A DNA stretch of 10,000 nt from Chrysomallon squamiferum (GCA_012295275.1 CM022665.1:40323652-40333651), one strand, 5' to 3'; positions 1 through 8,335 are shown, numbered from the stretch's first letter. Numbers and translations are program-made. The notes: generated by a model from the sequence alone, not told the origin.

Positions 1-290
1 ATCGATTGACACATGGCACGATACTGTTGTTTGTAGGCTGAAGCAGACGTTACCGTCGTGGCGCGAAATGTACATGTAGTTTGGCGCTGGTCGGTAAGAT
101 AACACGTGATATCATCTTTGCGACAACTTTGACATTAAAACAAATACGTCAGCTCGGCTTTCTTTTTTCCTTTTTGTTTCTGTCTCAGTTTGCGAGTGTG
201 AACAGTAACCTTGCACGAAGTTCTGTTTTATATTAGCGCTGTCTGTGTTCTTCGCTTATCTGACTGTGTTACGTCACAACATAAATTACG
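1..290. other. unique intergenic DNA, no gene seen
   Basis: Non-repetitive sequence. No ORF with recognisable protein similarity and no RNA gene was found on either strand. It holds a CACGTG E-box at 103-108 and two TACGTCA CRE-like sites at 145-151 and 270-276. A good 3' splice-site-like string ends at 308: a T-rich tract from 292 followed by CAG. Without coding sequence downstream it cannot be assigned to an exon. Confidence 0.5.
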
Positions 291-360
291 GATTTTTTTT
301 TCTTTCAGGATTCTTCTCTCTTTCTCTGTCGCTCTTTACCCCCCCTCTCTCTCTCTCATT
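291..360 (+). repeat. pyrimidine-rich tract with short (CT)n
   Basis: Almost every base is C or T: a T9 run, CTTTCAG, then imperfect TTCT/CTCT and a C7 run followed by (CT)6. This explains the Ser/Leu/Phe-rich short ORFs here, which are not genes. Confidence 0.7.
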
Positions 361-450
361 TGGATTCACACATCAAACAACATCTTTCATGCAATATTTT
401 CCTTTATTTAACAATAACAACACCAACAACAAAAGTGATGCAACCATGTA

Positions 451-453
<3 letters not shown>

Positions 454-482
<29 letters not shown>

Positions 483-495
483 TTTTTTTTTTTTT
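454..495 (+). repeat. (TTA)n microsatellite joined to a T15 run
   Basis: About nine ATT/TTA units run directly into 15 T at 481-495. The poly-Ile, poly-Tyr and poly-Phe translations over this stretch come from the repeat. Confidence 0.9.
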
Positions 496-899
496 GTACA
501 GTTTATAAAATTGGTGTCATAAGTTCCCGAGTCATCAAAAGTTCATGACTTACAATACAACGTTAGTGTGACATTTGGATGGGACAATCAAAGCATTTCG
601 AAAATAAACAAACAGCTGCACCTGGCTACCAAAGGCTAAAATTTCAAGGTCTACGTTCACAAAAGTTGGCCCTCCTCCTAACTCTTTATTTCAGCATAAA
701 GTATAACGAACATTTACATATCAGTTCCTTTAAAAATCAAAATCAAAATGTTTTAAATAGTATAACAGTGCAAAAGTTTAATATATATGTATAACTCAAC
801 GTATTGACTACGTGTAAATGTAAGTCGGCAAAATGATTACTTATCCTGGCGTGTTCTCTGGTAGGTAGAAGAATCCAAAATAATGCCCTTTCATCGGAG
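496..899. other. unique DNA downstream of the minus-strand ORF
   Basis: For the minus-strand gene that ends at 900, this is the 3' flank. I translated it by eye on the minus strand for remains of a transposase DDE domain and saw none; stops are frequent in all frames. A 71-residue plus-strand ORF at 579-794 has no recognisable motif. A possible poly(A) signal for the minus-strand gene lies inside. Confidence 0.5.
685..690 (-). promoter_or_regulatory. candidate poly(A) signal AATAAA for the minus-strand ORF
   Basis: TTTATT on the plus strand reads AATAAA on the minus strand, 210 bases past the TAA at 900-902. Just beyond it on the minus strand is a G-rich stretch (GGAGGAGGG at 670-678) and then a TTTTGTG element, as expected for a downstream cleavage element. 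AATAAA is common in AT-rich DNA, so this is only suggestive. Confidence 0.35.
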
Positions 900-1391
900 T
901 TATATGTGTCCTGTGGTTCCTATCTCTGGAGAATGTCTATTAGAATCACTCCCTTTAAGCACTTTTGTGATGCTCCACCTTTTCTGAAAACGATCAATCC
1001 AGCTACGATCAAGTCTTTCACGATCCGTGTGACCAAGTATCTCAGCGAAGGCTCGTGCTTTGTAAAGTAGCATTTCATCATCGATACAACTTTCAGGTCC
1101 AGGAGCTATTTGTCGAAACCAGTTAATCAGCTCGGAGTCGACGTCTTCAAACGTCACGTGCTTGATGCGTTTCATATTGGCTTTTCTTGAATCGGGATGC
1201 TCATCCTTCTTGATGAACTCGATCACTTTAGATTTATTTTTTAAAATGTCGTTTAATGTTGTGCGGGGAATTTTTAATTTCTTCGCCGTCAGACTCTTTT
1301 TCTCGCCAGGATTGGCTTCACAGTATTTAATTATTTCATACTTCTCACTGTACGTCTTGGTCATTAGGCGTCTTTTACCGCAAGTCGACAT
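900..1391 (-). CDS. Tigger/pogo-like CENP-B-type DNA-binding protein, no transposase domain
   Basis: An intact 163-residue ORF and the only convincing coding sequence here. Residues about 9-60 look like the first HTH of the CENP-B/Tigger (psq/CENPB_N) family: a YSEKYEIIKYCE helix, then SLTAKKLKIPRTTLNDILKN, the typical recognition helix-turn-helix. Residues about 78-144 look like the second domain (HTH_Tnp_Tc5/CENPB): FEDVDSELINWFRQI, YKARAFAEILG and the family-typical SWIDRFQKRWSI near 130-141. The protein stops about 20 residues later, whereas full pogo/Tigger transposases continue into a DDE catalytic domain of some 200 residues or more. No such domain is visible downstream. The ATG at 1391-1389 is the first in this frame and has A at -3. 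The frame stays open upstream to a TTG at 1478, so a spliced upstream exon is possible. It could be a domesticated nuclear DNA-binding protein, a truncated transposon copy, or one exon of a longer gene. The family call is firm; function is not known. Confidence 0.8.
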   Translation of the reverse strand: MSTCGKRRLMTKTYSEKYEIIKYCEANPGEKKSLTAKKLKIPRTTLNDILKNKSKVIEFIKKDEHPDSRKANMKRIKHVTFEDVDSELINWFRQIAPGPESCIDDEMLLYKARAFAEILGHTDRERLDRSWIDRFQKRWSITKVLKGSDSNRHSPEIGTTGHI

Positions 1392-1544
1392 TTTGTACAG
1401 TAAAAAAGTAACTGTTGTCCACGTGCCCTTTCCAAAATAATAAGTTTGTTCAATATACCCAGGTAATGTGATTATCAATATCCCATCGGACAGCGAGTCT
1501 ACATCGAAGCCAAAATCTCGTGACAGCGGGAAGTTCTATTTCTT

Positions 1545-1554
1545 GGGATTTCCC
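1545..1554. promoter_or_regulatory. kappaB-like site GGGATTTCCC
   Basis: A 10-base string that fits the Rel/NF-kappaB consensus GGGRNNYYCC, about 154 bases upstream of the minus-strand ATG. It is seen directly; binding and function are inferred. Confidence 0.35.
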
Positions 1555-1594
1555 ACTAAGAAAAATTAACAGCTATTTGTGTCACTTCGGACCA

Positions 1595-1607
1595 TACGTC
1601 ACGTGAC
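1595..1607. promoter_or_regulatory. CRE-like site overlapping a GTCACGTGAC E-box
   Basis: TACGTCAC (1595-1602) overlaps the perfect 10-base palindrome GTCACGTGAC (1598-1607), the preferred site of USF/MITF/TFE-type bHLH-zip proteins. It lies a little over 200 bases upstream of the minus-strand ORF. Another CACGTG at 1420-1425 is nearer the ATG. Together with the kappaB-like site this could be the gene's proximal promoter; no TATA box or initiator stands out. Confidence 0.35.
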
Positions 1608-1610
1608 TAT

Positions 1611-1647
1611 TATATCTATATCTATATATATATATATATATATATAT
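1611..1647. repeat. (TA)n microsatellite
   Basis: Two TATATC units followed by about 12 uninterrupted TA units, 3-bp offset from the E-box palindrome. Confidence 0.95.
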
Positions 1648-1704
1648 TTGTGGTGGGACGTGTACTTAATTTGGTCATTTTAGAACAAAATAATCTAGTA
1701 ACAA

Positions 1705-1707
1705 ATA

Positions 1708-1738
<31 letters not shown>

Positions 1739-1742
1739 TAAT
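1705..1742. repeat. (AAAT)n then (AAT)n compound microsatellite
   Basis: About four AAAT units pass without a break into about six AAT units. The unit shortens by one A at the junction. Confidence 0.9.
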
Positions 1743-1752
1743 CAAATATATT

Positions 1753-2325
<573 letters not shown>

Positions 2326-2361
<36 letters not shown>
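2326..2361 (+). repeat. A36 homopolymer
   Basis: 36 uninterrupted A. It could be a retroposon tail, but there is no recognisable element upstream and no clear target-site duplication. Confidence 0.95.
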
Positions 2362-2363
<2 letters not shown>

Positions 2364-2403
2364 AAATTTACAGGACCGTCAGCTAAGGTGCCAATAATCC
2401 CGT

Positions 2404-2441
2404 GATCCAAGGCCCACCCACGGGACCCAAGCCCCACCCAC
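2404..2441. repeat. two tandem 18-20 bp C-rich repeats
   Basis: GATCCAAGGCCCACCCAC (2404-2421) and GACCCAAGCCCCACCCAC (2424-2441) differ at 2 of 18 positions and start exactly 20 bases apart. They directly abut the hAT-like element. Confidence 0.75.
2413..2439 (-). other. G-quadruplex motif (minus strand)
   Basis: Five C runs of 3-4 bases at 2413-2415, 2417-2419, 2426-2428, 2432-2435 and 2437-2439 are separated by 1, 6, 3 and 1 bases. On the minus strand this fits the G3+N1-7 quadruplex rule with a spare run. The plus strand could form an i-motif. Confidence 0.55.
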
Positions 2442-2442
2442 C

Positions 2443-2711
2443 TAGTGGCGTGCAGAGGGGGGTCCGAGAAGGGACGGTGGCCTCGGGCATCCAAATGGGG
2501 AGGGGCATCCAGTCAGAGAAAAGAACTTAATACATTTGGTTGATTTATGTTTAAATCGAATAAAGTGTTTATTTTATGTTACACCTGTGTTTACATATTC
2601 AAAATATCTTCCTTTCTCATATTTCTCAGTACTGGGCCTTATACTTGAGTCTCTGGGGCATACAATCAAGGAGATGGCCCCTGGGCGTCACCAGACCTCT
2701 GCACACGACTG
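2443..2711. mobile_element. non-autonomous hAT-like MITE, 269 bp
   Basis: The ends are imperfect terminal inverted repeats: TAGTGGCGTGCAGAGG (2443-2458) and, read on the minus strand, CAGTCGTGTGCAGAGG (2711-2696), matching at 13 of 16 positions including GTGCAGAGG. The flanking 8-mers are CACCCACC (2435-2442) and CACCCAAA (2712-2719), identical in the first six bases, as for a decayed 8-bp target-site duplication. CAGTGGCG-type ends and 8-bp duplications are typical of hAT elements. The inside is short with no transposase; its 65- and 87-residue ORFs are not recognisable. Subterminally, GGGCATCCA occurs twice (2485-2493, 2503-2511). The caveat is that the flank is itself C-rich and repetitive, so the duplication could be chance. 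Confidence 0.6.
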
Positions 2712-2981
2712 CACCCAAACCCCATCCTTATGAAAGACAGGACCCGCCTCTGGTTTCCATTATCTGTAACACGATCTTTCATGCAGACCTTACTTATTTA
2801 CAAGCAAATAAACGAAACAGCTTTAATCCACCTCCCTAACCACTAACTGACAATAAAAAAACCCACTATCGAGTCATTAGTCTGGATCCTATTTCCATCC
2901 AACAGGCGGGCTTACGAGAAGGGGAAACAAATTACAGAAAGTGTTGAGTTTAAACCAGTAATATCAGGATTCGATTCAGTC
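2712..2981. other. unique DNA, no gene seen
   Basis: Mixed-composition sequence between the hAT-like element and the long A tract. No ORF of interest, repeat or RNA gene was found. Confidence 0.5.
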
Positions 2982-3012
<31 letters not shown>

Positions 3013-3029
3013 GAAATAACAAAAGAATA

Positions 3030-3109
<80 letters not shown>

Positions 3110-3125
3110 AAAAAAGAAAAAAAAA
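2982..3125 (+). repeat. very long A tract (A26, spacer, A77, tail)
   Basis: A26 (2982-3007), then an A-rich 24-base spacer, then 77 uninterrupted A (3032-3108), then CAAAAAG and A9. The poly-Phe minus-strand ORFs here are artefacts. Homopolymers this long are often mis-sized in sequencing, so the length is uncertain. Confidence 0.9.
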
Positions 3126-3197
3126 TGTTGGTATATCAGTGGCAAATGTTATCCTACTCAAATAACATTAGTTAAGGTAGGGAAAAATATCATGGGT

Positions 3198-3226
3198 AAA
3201 AAAAAAAATATATATATATATATATT
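3198..3226. repeat. A11 plus (TA)9
   Basis: An A run passes directly into alternating TA. Confidence 0.9.
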
Positions 3227-3243
3227 TGACTACTTTATCAGTA

Positions 3244-3278
3244 TGACGTCATTCAACTTACGGCGATTACTGCACGTG
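3244..3278. promoter_or_regulatory. perfect CRE palindrome and nearby E-box
   Basis: TGACGTCA (3244-3251) is the full CREB/ATF site. CACGTG follows at 3273-3278 and a CpG-rich CACGCGCGAGCG string at 3304-3315. No adjacent gene is recognised, so any regulatory role is inference. Confidence 0.35.
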
Positions 3279-3315
3279 TTCTTTAGAAGTTAGTGGTTTT
3301 ATGTCACGCGCGAGC

Positions 3316-3741
3316 GACTTTTATGTTTCAGTTATTGCTGGTTATATTCTCGTCTTTCACTTCAATAGCCACTCATTGCTATTCAATAAAAAAAAAAACG
3401 AAGAAATAAAAAACATAAAAAGACCGTCGCAAAACTCGCTTCCCTGTTAGACCCTAACTCATGATTTTGTTTGGCAACAGTCCATAACCCATTGTCTGTT
3501 GTTTGCTTATCACCAGCCACAATCGCGGGTTTCGACGTTGAAGACAAAATTTTATTTGCAGACGTAAAGAAGTAAACAAGGTGAGGTGGTGGGGGGAGAG
3601 CGTGCATCATCTTTCCGCCAAATGGTTTTCAATTGCGAGCCAGTGGGTCAGGTGACATGTGACTTCAGACAAAACGTGGTTGCTGTGTCGAGGTTATTTT
3701 ATTTTTGAAAAGAGAAATAAAATAAAACACTGTGTCTTTCT
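3316..3741. other. unique DNA with short A runs, no clear gene
   Basis: A 75-residue minus-strand ORF (3383-3610) has no recognisable domain and ends in an A-run-derived Phe tail. AATAAA at 3385-3390 leads into A8. A splice-like pair (TTTATTTGCAG ending 3561, AAG/GTGAGG at 3580/3581) would delimit only 19 bases. Confidence 0.45.
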
Positions 3742-3756
3742 TTATATATATATATA
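3742..3756. repeat. short (TA)n
   Basis: About seven TA units. Confidence 0.85.
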
Positions 3757-3996
3757 ATTTAATAATTATCATGACAAAAATACATACAAAGTTGCCAGAA
3801 TTTATAGCGATCAGACATTTTAATGTGAATGATGTTTATCAAAATTAACAACAGACATGGTAAGTACTGCAGGGGAGTCTTCTTTTTTTATTTATAGTCA
3901 CAGTTATTTATAGAAAAGATAAAACGACTTTGAAACTGAGTGAAAAACGGTCAGCCAGCATCATTTTATGTAACCTTTGAATTTTGGTGTAATCCA

Positions 3997-3999
<3 letters not shown>
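3757..3999. other. unique AT-rich DNA, nothing seen
   Basis: No ORF, repeat or RNA gene could be supported on either strand. Confidence 0.5.
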
Positions 4000-4028
<29 letters not shown>

Positions 4029-4056
4029 CGCTCATACTTTTGTGTTCGCGCGCGCG
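4000..4056. repeat. (TA)14 followed by a (CG)5 patch
   Basis: TA alternates over 4000-4028, and 18 bases later CG alternates over 4047-4056. Both are alternating purine-pyrimidine tracts; the CG part is Z-DNA-prone. Confidence 0.9.
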
Positions 4057-4470
4057 TTAGTGTATGTGTTTGTTAATTTCTTTTGTTTCTTTTTTGTTTT
4101 TTTTTTTTTAATTTTCCTCACATTTCGTATTATTAAGTTGATGTGATGGTCGGGTATGGATTATGTTTGTTTTGAATTCTTTGGCCACGGATTTCCTGTC
4201 CAAGATTTTACGTGCAGAACTGTTAGTCAGAATCTGATACATGCGCGCGCAACGTGTGTTAAACACGTGACATTAGTAAACTACCTGGTCTTTGCGACAC
4301 GTTATTGCGTCATTATAGTTTACGAAATTACTCAAATATCAACACTTCAGAAAGCGTAGGCACAAAGTAAAACAATAATTGTTTTGCAGTAAAACAATTT
4401 CTAAACAAGTATTAGAATGTTTGTTTGTCATATAGAGAACTGTCTCTGTTAGAATTTTAATCTGTTGTAT
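4057..4470. other. unique DNA, small unassigned ORF
   Basis: A 67-residue ORF on the plus strand (4156-4359) is not made of simple repeats, but it has no recognisable motif, is Cys/Val/Thr-mixed and has a poor start context. I regard it as likely chance. The stretch also holds an E-box/CRE-like cluster at 4264-4312. Confidence 0.45.
4264..4312. promoter_or_regulatory. E-box and ATF-C/EBP-type composite site
   Basis: CACGTG (4264-4269) is followed by TTGCGTCA (4305-4312). The reverse complement of the latter, TGACGCAA, is the known hybrid CRE-C/EBP half-site string. GCGCGCGC lies just upstream at 4243-4250. Role inferred only from motifs. Confidence 0.25.
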
Positions 4471-4540
4471 TTATCATCGTCATCGTCATCATCGTCTTCA
4501 TCGTCGTCATCATCTTCATCATCGTCATCATTGTTGTCAT
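4471..4540 (-). repeat. degenerate (GAY)n trinucleotide array
   Basis: On the minus strand the array reads GAC, GAT and occasional GAA or AAY triplets, about 22 in a row. In one frame it encodes an unbroken Asp/Glu/Asn run bounded by a stop two codons upstream and another within ten codons downstream. It is probably a decayed microsatellite and not an acidic protein segment, but the variation falls almost entirely at the third position of that frame. Confidence 0.75.
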
Positions 4541-4618
4541 ATCTTTAGTAACTTCAGTAATACCAGAAGGACCCACCTATGTAATAGTGTTTGCTATTAT
4601 TATTACATATACTTGTTG

Positions 4619-4666
<48 letters not shown>

Positions 4667-4971
4667 ATCTATCTATCTGTCTATCTTTTTGTCTGACTGT
4701 CAGTGTATCTATCTCACTGTCTATATCTATCCATCCATCCATCCACCCATCCATTCTTTCTATTCATCAATGTATCCATCCGTCTTTCTTTCTTTCTTTC
4801 CGTCCATCAATATATCGATCTATTTAGCCATCCATCAATCCATCCATCCATCCATCTACCCATCCATCTATCCATCAATGCATCTATCTATCTGTCTATC
4901 AATCTGTCTATCTGTCTTTATATCTGTCTATATATCTAATTTGTTTATATATATATATATATATATATATA
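4619..4971 (+). repeat. compound tetranucleotide microsatellite block ending in (TA)13
   Basis: A pure (TCTA)12 run (4619-4666) is followed by interrupted TCTA/TCTG units, (ATCC)n near 4729-4757, (TTTC)n near 4785-4800, more ATCC and TCTG/TCTA units, then (TA)13 at 4946-4971. Tetranucleotides without stop codons keep all three forward frames open, giving overlapping Tyr-Leu-Ser-Ile ORFs of 78-115 residues that are not genes. Confidence 0.95.
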
Positions 4972-5448
4972 ATTTGTACTGTTTCCTTTTTACTAGGATT
5001 TATTTTGTATTTTTAGCGACAGCTTGTTTTATATGAAATTAATCTAGCTCACATCAAAACAGTTTATAAAATTAAATAACGACCAAATCTCTTTAAAATA
5101 TAAATATTATATTACAGTAATGTATACCACTGAGTAATTACAATGTACGTCAGCAAAATACGCATGCGTGCACACACACAAACACAAACAAAAAAACAAC
5201 AAAAAAAAAGCCCCAACCTTACAGAAACCTTACTATAGAAAATGTACTGCATGAAACTGAAAACGATATACGTAAACTTATTTATCTATATGTTTTCCAT
5301 CCTTTTGTTGTTATTGACACATATGTTACATGAGGATTAAGTGTTATTGTTCGTCGAAATTTGTGTCACAAAATCTATAATTAATGTTTTATCGTTCTCA
5401 ACTTAGATTACCGTACTACTTAATTTGCTAGGTTTTTTGTCAGGTTTA
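4972..5448. other. unique AT-rich DNA, no gene seen
   Basis: No supported ORF. It contains an ACGCATGCGT palindrome (5160-5169, NRF1-like) at the edge of an impure CA/AAC stretch (5170-5209), and a TACGTCA site (5146-5152). Confidence 0.5.
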
Positions 5449-5477
5449 TTATATATATATATATATTTTTTTTTTTT
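5449..5477. repeat. (AT)9 plus T12
   Basis: Alternating AT runs straight into a T homopolymer. Confidence 0.9.
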
Positions 5478-5551
5478 CTAAATGAAATGAAAAATAACCT
5501 ATCGACAACCTGTAAATAAATTTCATTTACAGAAATAGATCTATTAGGTTT

Positions 5552-5594
5552 CTTTGTTGTTGTTGTTTTTTTTTTTTTTTTTTTTTTTTTTTTT
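5552..5594 (+). repeat. (TTG)n plus T29
   Basis: About four TTG units pass into 29 T at 5566-5594, followed by GTTTTGTG-type imperfect units to 5618. Confidence 0.9.
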
Positions 5595-5643
5595 GTTTTG
5601 TGTTGTTTTTTTGTTTTATGGATAGTGTGAAATATATTGATAA

Positions 5644-6251
<608 letters not shown>

Positions 6252-6357
6252 TTGTTTTTTTTGTTTTGTTTTTTTTTTTTCTTTGTTTTTTTTTCTTTTC
6301 TTGTTTAATACTTTTTTTTTTTATTCTATCATATTTTTTTTTTATTTTGTTTTATTT
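6252..6357 (+). repeat. T-rich low-complexity tract
   Basis: Several T runs of 8-12 bases separated by single G, C or A. The Phe-rich ORF that begins at 6154 owes its length to this tract. Confidence 0.85.
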
Positions 6358-6460
6358 ACCAGTTGATAAAGTCGATATTTAATAATTACCACCTATAACA
6401 AGATAAACTCTATTATCGATAGGTTTCATAATTCAGAATTTAGTACAACGTGGTTGATCA

Positions 6461-6464
6461 CTTC

Positions 6465-6509
<45 letters not shown>

Positions 6510-6532
6510 TTATTATTATTATTATTATTATT
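6461..6532 (+). repeat. (TTC)14 then (TTA)8 compound microsatellite
   Basis: TTC units pass at 6508 directly into TTA units, a one-base change in the unit. The TTC/GAA part is a triplex-prone sequence of the type that expands in Friedreich ataxia. Confidence 0.95.
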
Positions 6533-6589
6533 GTCAAAAACAAAATACCCCATCATTACTGAGTAAGGTTTCAATGTCTTGTCACACCA

Positions 6590-6863
6590 ACGCATGCGTC
6601 ATGATAGCCACTTCCGCTCTGATAAATTTAGGGATTTTATTTGATTTATTATTATTATTATTATTTTAAACTGTAAATCTGAAAAGAATATGCATGAAAA
6701 ACATTCGAATCATTTCTACTGCTTTCCACAATGTTCGGAAATCTACAATCGGAAGTACTCTTGTGAATATTTTGTCCCTTCTGTCTTAAGCTTTCCGGTT
6801 TTGAGCCGAATGTGACCGAAGTGTTCGTTTCCGCTTCGCGTTTAATAATTAGTTTCCGGAAAC
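6590..6863. promoter_or_regulatory. ETS-site cluster with NRF1-like palindrome, possible promoter
   Basis: ACGCATGCGT (6590-6599) resembles the NRF1 site. Seven CGGAA or TTCCG cores follow: 6612-6616, 6736-6740, 6750-6754, 6794-6798 region, 6829-6833, and the two halves of the perfect palindrome GTTTCCGGAAAC (6852-6863). ACTTCCGCT at 6610-6618 and CGGAAGT at 6750-6756 fit the ETS/GABP consensus well. This density is far above expectation for an AT-rich window, and CpG is locally frequent at 6798-6868. ETS plus NRF1 is a known housekeeping promoter signature in animals. No gene is visible on either side, so it might serve an untranslated first exon. Confidence 0.35.
6643..6666 (+). repeat. (TTA)7
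   Basis: Short TTA microsatellite lying inside the ETS-site cluster. Confidence 0.9.
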
Positions 6864-6867
6864 GACC

Positions 6868-6895
6868 GATAGTAGTCTTTGTCTGATAGTAGTCT
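6868..6895 (+). repeat. 11-bp direct repeat GATAGTAGTCT
   Basis: Perfect copies at 6868-6878 and 6885-6895, 17 bases apart, right after the GTTTCCGGAAAC palindrome. Confidence 0.7.
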
Positions 6896-6996
6896 AAGTT
6901 CCACTAAATGAAGAAAATATTTCACATAATTGTCATATTTTACTTAAAGTCATTTTAAAATATATTTTCATGTTCTAAAGATCAAAAACTATTGAC

Positions 6997-7036
6997 AAAT
7001 AAATAAATAAATAAGTAAGTAAGTAAGTAAATAATA
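6997..7036 (+). repeat. (AAAT)n to (AAGT)n compound microsatellite
   Basis: About five AAAT units, about five AAGT units, then AAATAAT. The two arrays differ by one base per unit. Confidence 0.9.
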
Positions 7037-7640
<604 letters not shown>

Positions 7641-8190
7641 CTCTCTTTCTTTCCAATTTAAAAAAAAATTTTTTTTCAAAGAACCCACTTGTTCTGTTCT
7701 TCAGGATCATCCGAGGTAAACACTGGAAGTCTGGTGAGTTGTTGACAAGTTTACTCTCTTGTGTTTTAGGTGACAGGATTTGTGTGTAATTAGGGCGTTA
7801 GTGCATGCAGGCCATGTCGACAGTCAAGCCTTTTACTATTAGCGTATTGTTCCGGGCTCGGCCGTAAGGGTAAATAATGGCCAACCGTTACATCTAAATC
7901 GATATTAAAGCAACAAGTTTAACATTGCTTTTGCGAGATGTTCATTTCAAAAAAAATATTGACTTGTTCGAAGAACAAACAAAAGAATAGGCAGTATTGT
8001 CACGGTAGGGAACTGAAGTGGAGAGTTTTACGTTGAAGGAGTTTTTTTTATGTCTTTTTCTTGTTCCGAGTTACTGTGACGGTTATTACTTTATGAATAG
8101 ACGTTTTGTGGTGTTTTTTTTACGCTTTCGTTTATAAAGTACGCTGCCATTAGACGCTAAATATAATTTTCTAATTTTGCGCGTTGATAT
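7641..8190. other. unique DNA with splice-like motifs, no gene recognised
   Basis: It begins with an A9T8 block (7660-7676). Splice-like strings follow: a pyrimidine-rich acceptor ending at 7704, a donor G/GTGAGT at 7733/7734, a second acceptor ending TTTTAG at 7769 and a donor-like GTAAGG at 7864. All three frames after 7770 meet a stop within about eight codons, so no coding exon is supported. 7950-8190 shows nothing. Confidence 0.45.
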
Positions 8191-8240
8191 TTGTTTGTTT
8201 GTTGTTTTGTTTTGTTTGTTTTGTTTTGTTTTGTTGTTTT
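8191..8240 (+). repeat. (GTTT)n/(GTTTT)n array
   Basis: Mixed TTG, TTTG and TTTTG units, all of T with periodic G. Confidence 0.9.
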
Positions 8241-8335
8241 TAATCTCGTTTTCTTTTGAGGGTTTTCTGTTATCTTTTCACTACTGTCTATGAATGCATC
8301 TATCCATTTTATCTGTAAATTCATCTCCATTTTTT

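Noticed and set aside
1392-1478. 29-residue N-terminal extension of the Tigger-like ORF
   Set aside because: The upstream codon is TTG, not ATG. The ATG at 1391-1389 is the first in frame and has a suitable context. An upstream spliced exon cannot be excluded.
499-1610. Terminal inverted repeats of a pogo/Tigger element around the ORF
   Set aside because: I looked for CAGT-type ends next to TA on both sides (for example TACAGTTTAT at 497) and found no matching inverted partner upstream of the ORF.
2536-2839. 65- and 87-residue ORFs over the hAT-like element
   Set aside because: No similarity to a hAT transposase or other family; they overlap the element end and flank in two frames.
3562-3580. 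19-base microexon between TTTATTTGCAG and AAG/GTGAGG
   Set aside because: Both splice signals look good, but there is no flanking coding sequence to join and the length is not diagnostic.
3383-3610. 75-residue minus-strand ORF
   Set aside because: No recognisable domain. Its C-terminus is encoded by an A-rich tract on the opposite strand, and nothing around it supports a gene.
4156-4359. 67-residue plus-strand ORF of normal complexity
   Set aside because: No motif, weak start context, and the length is expected by chance in 10 kb.
4591-5036. Three overlapping Tyr-Leu-Ser-Ile ORFs of 78-115 residues
   Set aside because: Tetranucleotide repeats without stops keep all three forward frames open. 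There is no codon bias or domain.
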